Counted from the first letter of the stretch, positions 52,832-63,131 are shown. The stretch is DNA of 64,000 bases from CAWAVN01 sp963825075 (GCA_963825075.1 CAWGRX010000030.1:1-64000); one strand, 5' to 3'. Notes: generated by a model not told the origin, from the sequence alone. A program made the numbers and translations.

Positions 52832-54679
52832 TTAGTTGCTGAAGCCGTGTTCGCCTTCGACGTAGTAGCATTCGGTCGAACGCAGAACTTCCACGCCGCC
52901 GGAACGCTTTAATCGGCTGCGGTACAAAGGCCAGACCGTGCTGCGGTGGAAGAAGTCCGGCCGGCCTTCGATGTCCCCGTAGATGTAGAAGTCCAGATCG
53001 TTCGGCTCGGTGACTTCCATGCCCGGCAGGATCGGCGGGGCTTGTTCGGGTTCCAAGGGATGCACCAGTTCCGGGCTGACCAGCACGATGAGTTCGGTTT
53101 CATCCCGCGAAATCGTGCGGTTCGCCGTGATGAAATTTAGGAAGGGGATGTTTCCTACCAAGGGCAGCCGGGCCACGTCGCCCCGTTGCTGGTCCTGGAT
53201 CAAGCCGGCGATCGCCAGCACCTGGCCTTCCCGCAGATCGACCGTGGTGGCCACCGTGCGGGTGTCCAAGCCGAAGATGCCATTGACCGAGTTGTTGCGG
53301 TTGATCGTGCTGAAGGTCGGGGCGACTTGCAGGCGGATGCGGTCCTTGTCGAGCACCGTCGGCGAGAACGACACCTGCGTGCCGAAGCCTTTGAACGTCG
53401 TCGTCGCCGCCTGAGCACCCCCCACGCCGACCACGGTGGGCACGGCGAACTGGCCGCCGGCGAGGAAGTTCGCCGTCCGCCCGCTGAGGACGACCAGGTT
53501 CGGCTCGGCCAGAATTTTCGCCGACCCGTTGGTTTCGAGCGCCCTCAAAAGCAGGTTGAAGCTGTCTTTGTCGAAGGTGCCCGTCAGCATGACGTTGCCG
53601 CCGGCCCCCAGCACCGAGTTGAACGCGAAATCACCCACGTCGATGTTGAAGTCCGCTCCCAGCGTCCGCACCGCGGACCGTTTGAGTTCGGCGATCCGCA
53701 CTTTGAGCATCACCTGCTTCTCGCCGGGGACTTCGAGCATGTTGATCAGATTGCTCATCGGCAGCGTGGAGGCGTCGGGGAAGGCATCGGCGACGGCGCT
53801 GTCGGCGACGGTCAGACCCGTGCCGCCGCCCAGGGCGTTGTTTTGCGTCTGGGAGTTCTCCCGCACGATGGACAAAATCTGCGTGGCTTCTTCCTCGTCG
53901 CGCGCCTGGCCGCGGATGATGACTTTGTTCGCAACCGGGATCAACTGCACCCGGCTGTTGGGGAACAGTTCGTTAATCATGTCCTGGAGTTCGCTGTATT
54001 CCAGGCGGCGCATCTGATCGACCGCGTCGTCCTTGGTGACGGTGACCAAAACGGTGAGCAGTTTGGGGTTGGCTTCCGTTCCGGTCCACACGGTGACGGT
54101 TGTGCTGCCGGTCTCGCGGCCGATGAGTTCGATCTCGCGGGCACCGAAGGGCACGACCTCGACCAGCGTAGGGTCGGCAATCGCGGTGCGAAACACGGGC
54201 TGCTTCATCCTGAGGATCTTGGCCCGGCGTTTGGTGACTTCGATTTCGACCTCGGTGGTGAGCACCTCTTCCACGAGGTTGTTGACCTTCTGCCGCAACG
54301 CCGCCGGCGCCGGCGGCCGCGCGGCCGGATGCGACTGCGGCGGTTCGATGATGCCCTTCGGCGCGGGCGGCGCCGGCGGCACTTGGGCCACCCGCGCCGG
54401 CACATTCCGCGCCGGCATTTGCCCGCCGCGAGCCGGCAACGGTCCATATTGAGGAGGAAACTGAGCTGCCTGCGGAGGAAATTGTCCCGCCTGTTGCGGA
54501 AACTGAGCCGCGTTCGGCCACGGCCCCACCTGTTGCGGAAACTGAGCCGCCGGGGGCGTTTGCCCAAAGCCCACCGAAACCACCCCGGCCATCGCCAGCC
54601 CCCACACCGATTTCGCAAGCGCATTCCGAAATAAAGGCACCACGACGGCTCCTGTCAAAAAGCTCCCCCAATACCCCAA
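52832..54679 (-). CDS. Secretin-family outer membrane protein (CpaC/type II-III secretion-like)
   Basis: A 615-residue protein with an N-terminal signal and a Gln/Phe/Pro repeat region (AAQFPQQ units, about residues 40-85). The N-terminal pilus/secretion domain (FRTAIADPTLVEVVPFGARE, then IELIGRETGSTTVTVWTG) and an N1-type domain (LVTVTKDDAVDQMRRLEYSE) lead into the secretin C-domain (VMLKVRIAELKRSAVRTLGA, then VDLREGQVLAIAGLIQDQQR). This is the architecture of RcpA/CpaC secretins of tad-type pili, common in Planctomycetota. It forms the outer membrane channel. The small lipoprotein downstream is its likely partner. The Gln-rich repeats are encoded by repetitive DNA. Confidence 0.88.
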   Translation of the reverse strand: MGYWGSFLTGAVVVPLFRNALAKSVWGLAMAGVVSVGFGQTPPAAQFPQQVGPWPNAAQFPQQAGQFPPQAAQFPPQYGPLPARGGQMPARNVPARVAQVPPAPPAPKGIIEPPQSHPAARPPAPAALRQKVNNLVEEVLTTEVEIEVTKRRAKILRMKQPVFRTAIADPTLVEVVPFGAREIELIGRETGSTTVTVWTGTEANPKLLTVLVTVTKDDAVDQMRRLEYSELQDMINELFPNSRVQLIPVANKVIIRGQARDEEEATQILSIVRENSQTQNNALGGGTGLTVADSAVADAFPDASTLPMSNLINMLEVPGEKQVMLKVRIAELKRSAVRTLGADFNIDVGDFAFNSVLGAGGNVMLTGTFDKDSFNLLLRALETNGSAKILAEPNLVVLSGRTANFLAGGQFAVPTVVGVGGAQAATTTFKGFGTQVSFSPTVLDKDRIRLQVAPTFSTINRNNSVNGIFGLDTRTVATTVDLREGQVLAIAGLIQDQQRGDVARLPLVGNIPFLNFITANRTISRDETELIVLVSPELVHPLEPEQAPPILPGMEVTEPNDLDFYIYGDIEGRPDFFHRSTVWPLYRSRLKRSGGVEVLRSTECYYVEGEHGFSN

Positions 54680-54959
54680 TCAAGGCCCCCAGACCCCGAG
54701 ACCTCCCCCAACGAGGGGTATCGATAAAATCACTATTCCTCAAACATCGGATAAAATCCCACAAACCCGCAATGAATCTGCCCGATTCCAACGATTCTGC
54801 GGGTTTTGCGGCGGAGAATCATGAAAAACCTGGAATGCAGAACGTTCGATTTGAGTGGAGCAACTCATTTGCGCGAAGCAAGCCACGCTTGCGATCCCGC
54901 GGGAATCGTCGGATGATGAAATGTTGGGACTTCACTGCAAGATCCGGGAGGAGAGTTTC

Positions 54960-55982
54960 ATGTTGATGCGGGCGGGGCTGGTTGCAGGTTGCGTGGCACT
55001 TGGTGCCCTTTCGACGATTCACGCGGCCCCGCCGGATTTGCGGGACTGGCTGGAGTCGCCGCAGCATTGGCGGCGGGACACGGACGGGCCGATCCTCTCA
55101 CTCGGCAAGGCCGGGGAATTTGATGATACGCACATTTTCGCCCCGCTGGTGGCGGCGGAAAACGGCGTGTTCCGCTTGTGGTATTGTGGTTCGACCGCTT
55201 CCGTGGCGGAGCGGGTTTTTCAGTTGGGACTGGCGAAAAGCCGGGACGGGAAGACATTCCAGAAGGCCCAAACCAATTCCGTTTACGCGTTCGGCGACGG
55301 GAAACATTCGATTTTGACGCCCACGCTTTTGCGAAATCCCGATGGCTCGGTGCTGCGGGAGAACGGCAAGCTGCGGATGTGGTTCAGTTCGACGTGGTTT
55401 GGGGGCGGGAAGGGCCTGCATACGCTGCATCAGGCGGTGAGCGAAGATGGCGTCAGATGGTCCAAACCCTCGGCCGCGCTGATGTCCGGGGTGTATGCGC
55501 CGACGATTTTGAAAGACGGCGGCGCGTATCGGATCTGGTACGTGGATGTCTCGAAGGATCCCTGGGTCATCCGGCACGCGAAAAGTCCCGACGGCGAACA
55601 TTGGCAAAAGGCACCGGAACCGTGCCTGGTCGTCGATCAAACATGGGAGCGGCAGCGGCTATTTTATCCGGTGGTGCTGAAAGCCGGGGGCGTCTATCAA
55701 ATGTGGTACGGCAGCTATTGGTCGGCCCGGCGAAACACGACCGCGCTGGGATTCGCCGTCAGCTTGGACGGGTTGAAATGGCGTAAGCATCCGCAGAATC
55801 CCGTGCTGCGGCCCGATCCCAGCCGGCCTTGGGAATCGAATTACGTCACCAGCGAATCGGTGCTCCGGCTGGCGGACGGCTCGTACCGCATGTGGTACGC
55901 CAGCCGAAAAAAGCCGCCCTTCGTGAATAAGTATTTTGCGATCAACACAGCGGTCTGGAAAGCCGGCGGGACGGAGAAGTGA
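54960..55982 (+). CDS. Secreted five-bladed beta-propeller protein (glycosidase-like)
   Basis: A 340-residue protein from ATG 54960 (GGGAGGAG ten bases upstream; a frame from 54855 lacks this). A signal peptide (LVAGCVALGALSTIHA) precedes repeated blades: VFRLWYCGSTASVAERVF, LRMWFSSTWFGGG, YRIWYVDVSKDP, YQMWYGSYWSARRN and YRMWYASRKKPP. The FRLWY/YRMWY pattern is that of GH43/GH32/GH130-type propellers, often involved in carbohydrate handling. Catalytic acids cannot be assigned with confidence. It stands alone. Confidence 0.8.
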   Translation: MLMRAGLVAGCVALGALSTIHAAPPDLRDWLESPQHWRRDTDGPILSLGKAGEFDDTHIFAPLVAAENGVFRLWYCGSTASVAERVFQLGLAKSRDGKTFQKAQTNSVYAFGDGKHSILTPTLLRNPDGSVLRENGKLRMWFSSTWFGGGKGLHTLHQAVSEDGVRWSKPSAALMSGVYAPTILKDGGAYRIWYVDVSKDPWVIRHAKSPDGEHWQKAPEPCLVVDQTWERQRLFYPVVLKAGGVYQMWYGSYWSARRNTTALGFAVSLDGLKWRKHPQNPVLRPDPSRPWESNYVTSESVLRLADGSYRMWYASRKKPPFVNKYFAINTAVWKAGGTEK

Positions 55983-56348
55983 TGCCCGCCGAAGCGCATC
56001 GAATTCTGCACGAGCAGGAATCCCTTTGCATCCGAGGCGATTCGCGTTAGGATACATATTGAGGATTTTTGCGGTCGGGCGGGATTTGCCTGTCGATCCG
56101 TATTTCTCATCTTTCACATCTCAGGCAAAATCAGTAGATAACCGGCGCCACAGCCGGATTTTGGTTTCCGACAGATCGATGACCACCCCGGTCCTGGGCG
56201 TGTTTTCAGCGGGAGTCGATGTACCCATTTTGGGGTTTTGAGTTCTTTCACCGTTTGATTCTGATTGCATTTCGACGCGGAAAGTCGCGGAGGCGGTCGC
56301 TGTACCGCCGGATTTTCCCGTTGATTGAAACCGAAAAGGAGATTTTGC
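55983..56348. other. Upstream region of porAG
   Basis: About 365 bases with no supported gene; the upstream region of the pyruvate:ferredoxin oxidoreductase genes. AAGGAG lies nine bases before the porAG ATG at 56349. Confidence 0.4.
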
Positions 56349-58348
56349 ATGGCCGTTGGTACCGTTGACCGCACCACTGACACCCCCGTGGAAGAACCCG
56401 CGGAGCCGAAATTCGAGTATCCGGGAGTCCCCACCACCTGCGACGGAGCGGAAGCCGTCGTATGGGTGGAAACGCGGATCTCGCAAGGATCCGGGGCGTA
56501 TCCCATCACCAGTTCGACCACGATGGGCGGCGGGTTCAACAATGCCGTAATGAACGGCATCCCCAACCTGTGGGGCGATCAACTGGTGTTCGTCGAACCG
56601 GAAAGCGAACACTCGGCGGCCACGTTCTGCGAAGGCTTCGCCGCCGCCGGGGGCCGGGTCACCAACTTCACCTCGGGCCAGGGTCTGGTCCTGATGAAAG
56701 AAGTGCTCTATACCATCTCCGGGAAACGGCTGCCGATGGTGTTCAACATCGGGGCAAGGGCCCTGACCAGCCAGGGCCTCAACGTCCACGCCGGGCACGA
56801 CGATGTGATGAGCGTCGCCGACTGCGGTTGGGGCATTTTGTTCGGCCGAAACGCCCAGGAAGCGGGCGATTTGTGCCTGATTTCCCGCCGGGCCGCGGAA
56901 GCCTCTGCAACGCCGATTATGAACGTGCAGGACGGCTTTCTCACGACGCACACGGTCGAGTCGGTGAAACTGCTCGAACCGGAGTTCATGCGGGAGTTTA
57001 TCGGCCATCCCGATGAAAAGCTGTTTAACCTCATGGACCCGGCCAACCCCATGATGTCGGGCGTTGTCCAGAACCAAGACTCCTACATGAAGGGCAAAAT
57101 CGCCCAAAGGCACTATTACGGCATGGTCGAACCCGCTTTGCGGGAAGCCTTCGATCTGTTCTACAAAAAGACGGGCCGGCGGTACGATTTCGTCTGCCCG
57201 TACCGCTGCGAAGATGCGGAATACATCATCGTGGGCATGGGCAGCTACATGGAAACGGCCCAGACGACGATCGACTATTTGCGGGACGAGATGGGCATCA
57301 AAGCCGGCTGCTTGAACGTGACCTGCTTCCGCCCGTTCCCCGCGAAGGCGATTATCGAAGCCCTCAAAGATTGCCTGGCGGTGACGGTGATCGAACGCAT
57401 GGACGATCCGCTTTCGACGACCGGCAACCACCTCACGCGGCGAAGTCAAAGCCGCGTTCTGCGATGCGATCAACGGGCAGAACGGCCAGGAGCAGATCGA
57501 CCGGATTCCCAAGCTGTACCACGGAGCGGCGGGCCTCGGCAGCCGGGACGTGCGGGCCGGCGATTTGATCGCCATTGTCCACAACATGCAAAACGAGGGG
57601 CCGCACTTCTTCACGGTGGGCATCGATCATCCGACCGCCCTGACCCGTGCGGAGGATCCGGATCTCCGCCCGAGCGGCGCGTTCTCGATGCGCGGGCATT
57701 CGGTGGGCGGGTTCGGTTCGGTGACGACCAACAAAGTCATCGCCACCATCGGCGGGCAGGTGTTCGGCAAAGACGTGCAGGCCTATCCCAAATACGGCTC
57801 GGAAAAGAAAGGCCTGCCGACAACCTATTACCTGACGGTGGCCGACTCGCACATTTTTTCGCACTCGGAACTGGAACACGTCGATCTGATCGTGCTCAAC
57901 GACACGACGGCGCTGTTCAGCGGCAACCCGATCAAGGGCATGCTCGACGGCGGGGCGATCTTCATGCAAAGCCGATACGACAACCCGCAGGACGTCTGGG
58001 ACCGAATCCCGCGCGCATCACAAAAAGACGATCCGCGAAAAGAACCTGCGGGTGTATTTCGCGGACATGGTGAAAATCGCCCGCGAGGTGGCTTCGGAAG
58101 CGGACCTGGAAATGCGGATGCAGGGCATCGTGCTGTTGGGGGCGTTTTTGAAACTGACCCCCTACGCCAAGGAAGCCCAGATGTCCGAAGAGGACGTGTA
58201 CGCCGGCGTGGAATCGGCCCTCCGAAAATACTTCGGCAAAAGAGGCGAGCAGGTCGTCAAGGACAACCTGACCTGCGTCAAACGCGGCTTCGGCGAAACG
58301 CAGGAGATCTCCAGGGACATCATGAACGCCGGGAATGGGCAGGTTTAG
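56349..58348 (+). CDS. porAG: Pyruvate:ferredoxin oxidoreductase alpha/gamma fusion, frameshifted
   Basis: About 665 residues. PFOR cleaves pyruvate to acetyl-CoA and CO2, reducing ferredoxin, using thiamine diphosphate. The alpha part has AYPITSSTTMGGGFNNAV, FTSGQGLVLMKEVLYTISGK and YRCEDAEYIIVGMGSYMETA. The gamma part has MRGHSVGGFGSVTTNKVIA and SHSELEHVDLIVLNDT, ending in a YAKEAQMSEEDVYAGVES tail. One-base shifts near 57436 (GCGGCG) and near 58012 (CGCGCGC) break the frame; both are in G/C-rich short repeats. The beta subunit gene is 3.1 kb downstream, separated by unrelated genes. Confidence 0.88.
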
Positions 58349-58370
58349 AACATTCGGCGGGGAATGCTAA

Positions 58371-58835
58371 ATGGCATCGAACCTGCCAACCGACGATCTG
58401 CTCATCTATCGGGCGATGATTGAGGACAATGGGTCTCCCAAATTAGGGTCAACGGCCACGACCTTGGGAGTTCGCCAGGGAAAAGATATTGAAGTGGATG
58501 AAGATGGCAATGTCCATCCAACTGATTTTGCACCTCATGGCAAAAATGGGGTGTCCTGTTCGCCAGTTTTGGATCAACTTCCTCCATTTGCCTTGCCGGG
58601 CAAATGGGGTGGATCCCATAAGAAAACGGAGGTTTGGAAAATCAATGTGAAGGATTTAGGCCTCGACTTGATTGCTCAACAAGACGGTCCCCAACACATC
58701 TCGATCGGTCCTTCTCGAACCATGACCTTTGCCGAGTTTGAACAGTCTGTACAAGCGACCGCGAGCACTTGGGAAAAAGTTGTTTGGAAAAGCGTTCTAA
58801 ATGATAAAGATGAATCTAAAAACGGAATTTCATAA
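58371..58835 (+). CDS. Putative toxin-like protein (Tse2-like by pattern)
   Basis: A 154-residue protein: LLIYRAMIEDNGSPKLGSTA, then VRQGKDIEVDEDGNVHPTDF, GVSCSPVLDQLPPFALPGKW and GPSRTMTFAEFEQSV. The order (YRA start, V-R-x-G-x-D-I, NVHP, SCSP then LPP, and a late PARTM-like motif) resembles Tse2-type predicted ADP-ribosyltransferase toxins, but I am not certain. It begins a three-gene block ending in a SUKH-type immunity gene, inserted between the two por genes. Lower G+C than its neighbours supports transfer. Confidence 0.4.
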   Translation: MASNLPTDDLLIYRAMIEDNGSPKLGSTATTLGVRQGKDIEVDEDGNVHPTDFAPHGKNGVSCSPVLDQLPPFALPGKWGGSHKKTEVWKINVKDLGLDLIAQQDGPQHISIGPSRTMTFAEFEQSVQATASTWEKVVWKSVLNDKDESKNGIS

Positions 58836-59082
58836 GGCGCTGTTTTCGGGAGCGCCCCACGAAGAACTTGTTGAAGTTGTCCTTCGGTACAAGGCAACCG
58901 GGGGCACTCAGCGCGAAGCCTACGATCAACTTCACGAATTGTGGTTGGAACTGGGCTTCGATGAAGATGAATCGAATCAGCCCAATCCCCAGCGGGACGA
59001 ACTCGAATATGTGATGGAACTTGTCTGGGGGTTTTGCAGCAGCGAGAAAACCCTCTGGGAAACCTCACTTTCGAGTTCCTAA
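58801..59082 (+). CDS. Small hypothetical protein of the toxin/immunity block
   Basis: A 93-residue frame (an ATG nine bases in, MNLKTEFHKALFSGAPHEEL, may be the true start). It overlaps the end of the preceding gene. VEVVLRYKATGGTQREAYDQ, then LHELWLELGFDEDE, and ELVWGFCSS resemble a small orphan family often seen next to immunity genes. The overlap suggests coupled translation with the toxin-like gene; an immunity or regulatory role is an inference. Confidence 0.5.
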   Translation: MIKMNLKTEFHKALFSGAPHEELVEVVLRYKATGGTQREAYDQLHELWLELGFDEDESNQPNPQRDELEYVMELVWGFCSSEKTLWETSLSSS

Positions 59083-59108
59083 AGTCCCGTTTAAGAATTG
59101 CACGGACA

Positions 59109-59597
59109 ATGGAATTTTATAGTAGTCATTTTGAAGATATTCAAAGGCGACTGCGCCAACTAAACCCATCGGAGGCCGATTCCTTTAAAGGGGCGACGAG
59201 CGAAGAGATTGCGGAATTGGAAAACTACGCGGGTGGCACGTTTCCTTTAGTTTACCGCAAGTTTCTTGAAATGATGGGGCAATGCGCGGGCCGTCTGTTT
59301 CAAGGATCTACCGCGCTGCTTTCGCAAAAGTGGTCGCTGAAGTTCCGAGCGTTCGCCGAGAAGATGCTTTCCGATCATGGGGCCGAAACGCCTCTTCCTG
59401 AGTCGGCCTTTGTGTTTCTGATGCACCAGGGATATCAGTTTTTGTATTTTCGATTGGATGAGGGCGAGAATCCGCCCGTTTACATCATCACGGATTTCGA
59501 ACCCGAACCAAAGTTGCTGGTTGACAGTTTCACGAACCTCGTCGATCAGTTCGTGGCCGACTTGGAAGAGCTTGCAGCCTCAAAATCTGTGAGATAG
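59109..59597 (+). CDS. SMI1/KNR4 (SUKH)-family immunity protein
   Basis: A 162-residue protein. The SUKH pattern is present: TSEEIAELENYAGGTFPLVY, then RKFLEMMGQCAGRLFQGSTA, a central helix, and FVFLMHQGYQFLYFRLDEGE followed by VYIITDFEPEPKLLVDSFTN. SUKH proteins neutralise diverse polymorphic toxins. It follows the toxin-like and small genes in the same direction. I chose 59109, where the family begins; 25 upstream codons are not conserved-looking. Confidence 0.72.
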   Translation: MEFYSSHFEDIQRRLRQLNPSEADSFKGATSEEIAELENYAGGTFPLVYRKFLEMMGQCAGRLFQGSTALLSQKWSLKFRAFAEKMLSDHGAETPLPESAFVFLMHQGYQFLYFRLDEGENPPVYIITDFEPEPKLLVDSFTNLVDQFVADLEELAASKSVR

Positions 59598-59663
59598 CGC
59601 ATTTATTAAACGTCCAGACAGCTTGGCAAGTCGGCGGGGACTTCCAGTTCTTGGAGAACACCC

Positions 59664-60542
59664 ATGACACCGATTTTTATTTTATCCCTGGCTCTCGCGG
59701 CGGAGCCTCAAAGTGCGCTCGATATTGAGCGGCAGGCGATGGACGAGCGCGAAAAAATCACGAGCGGCGAGGTCACATTCGATGTGACCCGCAGGCGGTT
59801 CGATCGTGAAGGGGAACTGAGCCGCTCCGATACGTCCCGCTATGAAGTAACCTTTGACGGCAGCAACGTCCGCACGATCAAAAACCAGCGGGAAAAGTTT
59901 GCTTTCACCAACAAGTATGAGTTTTCGGAATTTGCAGGCTTAAAGGAAGCCCACAAACGCGACCTGACGACCCCGCAAGGCCGTCGCGTTTATTTGGACT
60001 CTTACCGCATTAATCTGCGGCTGCTCGGCATCGTTCCGGAAGATACGCAAGGTTTCAAGACCCACAAGGTGAGCGAATATCTCACCCAGCCCAAACGCGA
60101 GGACACAAAACTAACGACGCTGCATGTGAATAATCAAAAACTCTTCAAAATCGAATACGAGCGAACGGATTTCCCCACGAAAGTGACGCTTGTCATCGAT
60201 CCCGAAAAAGACTACAGCGTGATCGAAGCCTCCAGGGAGACGCCGGATCATGTGAGCCGCATCGAGAACACACTGAAGCATTACGATGACAAATTCTGGT
60301 ATCCCGAAACGGTCCGCTATACGCGGTCGTTTGGCGGCAAAATGACTTCGGAATCGTTGGTGACCGTGAAAAAGGCGGAATTCAACAAGCCGATCGACAA
60401 GGATGTTTTTTCGTTCAAAGGGATTTCTCTCCCGGCGGGAACCCGCGTGCAAGAAACGCCCAGTACCGGCCCGACCCGCTATTGGGACGGTGAGAAACTC
60501 GTGCCCAAAAGTGAACTCGATCCTGACATAGAAGACAAATGA
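59664..60542 (+). CDS. Secreted hypothetical protein (LolA-like pattern)
   Basis: A 292-residue protein with a signal peptide (TPIFILSLALAAEP). It is rich in antiparallel strand patterns with charged residues, including EVTFDVTRRRFDREGELSRS and TLKHYDDKFWYPETVRYTRS. Such planctomycete proteins resemble outer-membrane lipoprotein carrier folds (LolA-like), but no motif decides this. It lies between the immunity gene and another secreted gene in the same direction. Confidence 0.5.
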   Translation: MTPIFILSLALAAEPQSALDIERQAMDEREKITSGEVTFDVTRRRFDREGELSRSDTSRYEVTFDGSNVRTIKNQREKFAFTNKYEFSEFAGLKEAHKRDLTTPQGRRVYLDSYRINLRLLGIVPEDTQGFKTHKVSEYLTQPKREDTKLTTLHVNNQKLFKIEYERTDFPTKVTLVIDPEKDYSVIEASRETPDHVSRIENTLKHYDDKFWYPETVRYTRSFGGKMTSESLVTVKKAEFNKPIDKDVFSFKGISLPAGTRVQETPSTGPTRYWDGEKLVPKSELDPDIEDK

Positions 60543-60560
60543 AATAGGCAATTGAGCTCA

Positions 60561-61425
60561 ATGATGCCAAAGCAACTGCTCGTTCTGCTGATCGTCACAC
60601 TCAGCGCGGGTCACCGCGTTGTGAGTGCCGAGCCGTCGTCGCACAGCTCGTCTTGTGAAAGAGCCAACATACCAGACCGAGCAACCGCTCTATTGCCGGC
60701 TGCTCTTAAAAGGTGAGCCCGACATTACCGTTTGGATGGTGATGGACGGCGATCACTTTTATTTTGACCGGAACGCCAATGGAGATTTGACCGAACCGGG
60801 TGAAAAGCTTCTCCACAAGCCGGATCCCGGTCATACGCTGAAATTCACCCGACCGGATCTTCGGGAACGATTTGGCGAAGTGACACTCCGCTGGGGAACG
60901 CGACAACCGGGATTCCTGGATATCTCCCTATCGTACGAGGGAAAATTTGTGCTGGGGTCGATTCAAGAGGGATCGGACTTGTCCAAGACGCCCGAGAAGG
61001 CCCCCGTCATTCTCATCAGCGATGAACTTCGTTTGACCGTGATCGATCGCCCTGAGTTTCGTCTCTGGACCGGGAACAACGCCCGGACGATCCTGCCAAT
61101 CGACGTGTGCCTGGGCACGAAGTCCTCCACCAATCACTGGGCCTATGTGGAGCCGGAATCTTTGCCGAAGGGCGTGCATCCGGTGGCCGAGATTCAGTAT
61201 TCGCCAAAGAAACCCGGCGACAAGCCTCGATTGCAGGTGGTCGATCTCGATCGTCGCGAATGGGGTTATTTTTCGGGCTCGGCTTCGGTTCCCCAGAAAA
61301 CGGCCGCCGGCCCCGTGACCGTGACGGTCAATATGAAGAACTGGAAATTCCATGAAGTCCAACCGGCTGTGGTGAAAACCAAACTGCCGGAATTTAAGAA
61401 CCTTCCCGTCGTCTCCCCCAAGTGA
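60561..61425 (+). CDS. Secreted protein with EF-hand-like loop, frameshifted at the signal
   Basis: The signal peptide (MMPKQLLVLLIVTLSAGHRV, then VSAEPSS) starts at 60561 in one frame. The body starts in another frame near 60650 (LVKEPTYQTEQPLYCRLLLK), one base out. The body carries an EF-hand-like loop DRNANGDLTEPGE and beta-strand patterns. A shift near 60640 separates the two parts. Its function is unknown. It precedes porB and is not an obvious part of that enzyme. Confidence 0.55.
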
Positions 61426-61487
61426 AATCCGGCCCAGGTTCGGGTCCACTTACATCAAATCCGTTTCCCGGATGAAAGGTACTTAAG

Positions 61488-63131
61488 ATGTCAACCGTCG
61501 AAAAACCTGCCTCGATGAATATCGCCAACGAACGCGATCCGCATAACAACAATTCCTACGGCACCCTGGTGGATCGGGATTACGTGCGGGTGGAGTTGCC
61601 CATTCTCGATGTGGACGACTTTAACAACCGCATCATCTGCGGGTACGAGCAAGGCTACGGCGAAAAACTGCTGCCGGCGGATCTGACCACGGCCCGCTCG
61701 CTGATTCCCGCCGGCACCGCGACGCTCCGGGACTTCAGCTATGTCGCGCCGGAGATTCCCGAATACATCACCGAAAACTGCACCGGCTGCATGGACTGCG
61801 TCACCGAATGCCCGGACACGGCGATCCTGGGCAAGGTGCTTTCCGAATCGCAGTTGGAAGAGAAGCTCAACGAACTTCCCGAAGAAGATCGCGACATGTT
61901 CCGCGCCCAATGGTCCAAGACGAAAAAGTATTACGACGGCCCTAAGAAGAAGGGCAAAGAGGGCGGGATGTTCAACATCATGATCGACCCCTCGAAATGC
62001 AAAGGCTGCGCGGAATGCGTAACCGTCTGCGACGACCTCGCCCTTAAAATGATTCCCAAATCCGAAGAGACGATGGAGAGCATCCGCAAGAGCCATCGCT
62101 ACTTCAAACAGATCGGCCCGTCCAACGACGACTACATCAACGACAACCTCTTGATCGACATGATGCTCAAAGAGCAGACCCACATTTACGTCGGCGGGGC
62201 CGGTTCGTGCGCGGGTTGCGGCGAAGGCACGGCACTTCGCATGCTCTGCTCGGCCACGGGAGCCAAGTACGGCGACCAGTGGGCCATCGTCGCCGCCACT
62301 GGCTGCAACACCGTTTACACTTCGACTTATCCCTACAATCCCTACCTCGTGCCCTGGACCAATTCGCTCTTTGAAAATGCCCCGGCCGACGCAATGGGCG
62401 TGCGGGCCCGCTGGGATCAAAAAGGCTGGAAAGAGAAGCCCATCTGGTGCATCGGCGGGGACGGGGCGATGTTCGACATCGGGTTTCAGTCACTGTCGCG
62501 GATGCTCGCCTCCGGCATGCACATCAAAATCTTCGTGCTGGATACGCAGGTGTATTCCAACACCGGCGGCCAGGCTTCGACCAGCACCTTCACCGGCCAG
62601 AACACCAAAATGAGCGTGCACGGCAAAGCCATCGACGGAAAACAGGAACGCCGCAAGGAAATCGCCCAGATCGCGATGATGCACCCGCACACCTTTGTGG
62701 CCCAGACGACCTGCGCCCACGTCAACCACTTCTACAAGTCGGTGTTGGGGGCGCTCGAATTTGACGGGCCGGCCCTCATCAGTTGCTACACCACCTGCCA
62801 GCCGGAGCACGGCGTGGGCGACAACATGGCCACCGACCAGGCCCGGCTCGCCGTTGATTCGCGGGCGTTTCCGCTGTTGATCTTCGATCCCAGCAAAGGC
62901 ACCCGCCTCAAAGAACGGTTGTCGCTCCAGGGGAATCCCGCCGTCAAAGAGGAGTGGTGGAAGAACCCCAAAACCGGCGAGGTCGTGGACTTCATCACCT
63001 TCGCCCGCAGCGAAGGCCGCTTCGGAAAGCACTTCGACAAAGAAGGCAACCCGTCCCACACGCTGCTCGCCGCCAAACAAGACCGCCTGGAAAACTGGCA
63101 GCTCCTGCAAGAACTCGCCGGCGTCATTTGA
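61488..63131 (+). CDS. porB: Pyruvate:ferredoxin oxidoreductase beta subunit with N-terminal ferredoxin domain
   Basis: A 547-residue protein with AAAGG upstream. Two 4Fe-4S clusters are bound by CTGCMDCVTECP (96-107) and CKGCAECVTVC. The beta-subunit TPP-binding region has CIGGDGAMFDIGFQSLSRML (GDG...N-type motif), and CAGCGEGTALRMLC is the usual subunit cluster motif. Catalyses pyruvate oxidation with the PorAG protein. The two genes are separated by a toxin/immunity block and two secreted genes. Intact, in contrast to porAG. Confidence 0.92.
   Translation: MSTVEKPASMNIANERDPHNNNSYGTLVDRDYVRVELPILDVDDFNNRIICGYEQGYGEKLLPADLTTARSLIPAGTATLRDFSYVAPEIPEYITENCTGCMDCVTECPDTAILGKVLSESQLEEKLNELPEEDRDMFRAQWSKTKKYYDGPKKKGKEGGMFNIMIDPSKCKGCAECVTVCDDLALKMIPKSEETMESIRKSHRYFKQIGPSNDDYINDNLLIDMMLKEQTHIYVGGAGSCAGCGEGTALRMLCSATGAKYGDQWAIVAATGCNTVYTSTYPYNPYLVPWTNSLFENAPADAMGVRARWDQKGWKEKPIWCIGGDGAMFDIGFQSLSRMLASGMHIKIFVLDTQVYSNTGGQASTSTFTGQNTKMSVHGKAIDGKQERRKEIAQIAMMHPHTFVAQTTCAHVNHFYKSVLGALEFDGPALISCYTTCQPEHGVGDNMATDQARLAVDSRAFPLLIFDPSKGTRLKERLSLQGNPAVKEEWWKNPKTGEVVDFITFARSEGRFGKHFDKEGNPSHTLLAAKQDRLENWQLLQELAGVI

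Noticed and set aside
53186..54634. 482-codon plus-strand frame opposite the secretin gene
   Set aside because: Low-complexity His/Arg-rich translation of the antisense strand of a clear secretin; a shadow.
57430..57440. Programmed frameshift in porAG
   Set aside because: No slippery heptamer or downstream stimulatory structure that I can see, and PFOR genes do not use recoding.
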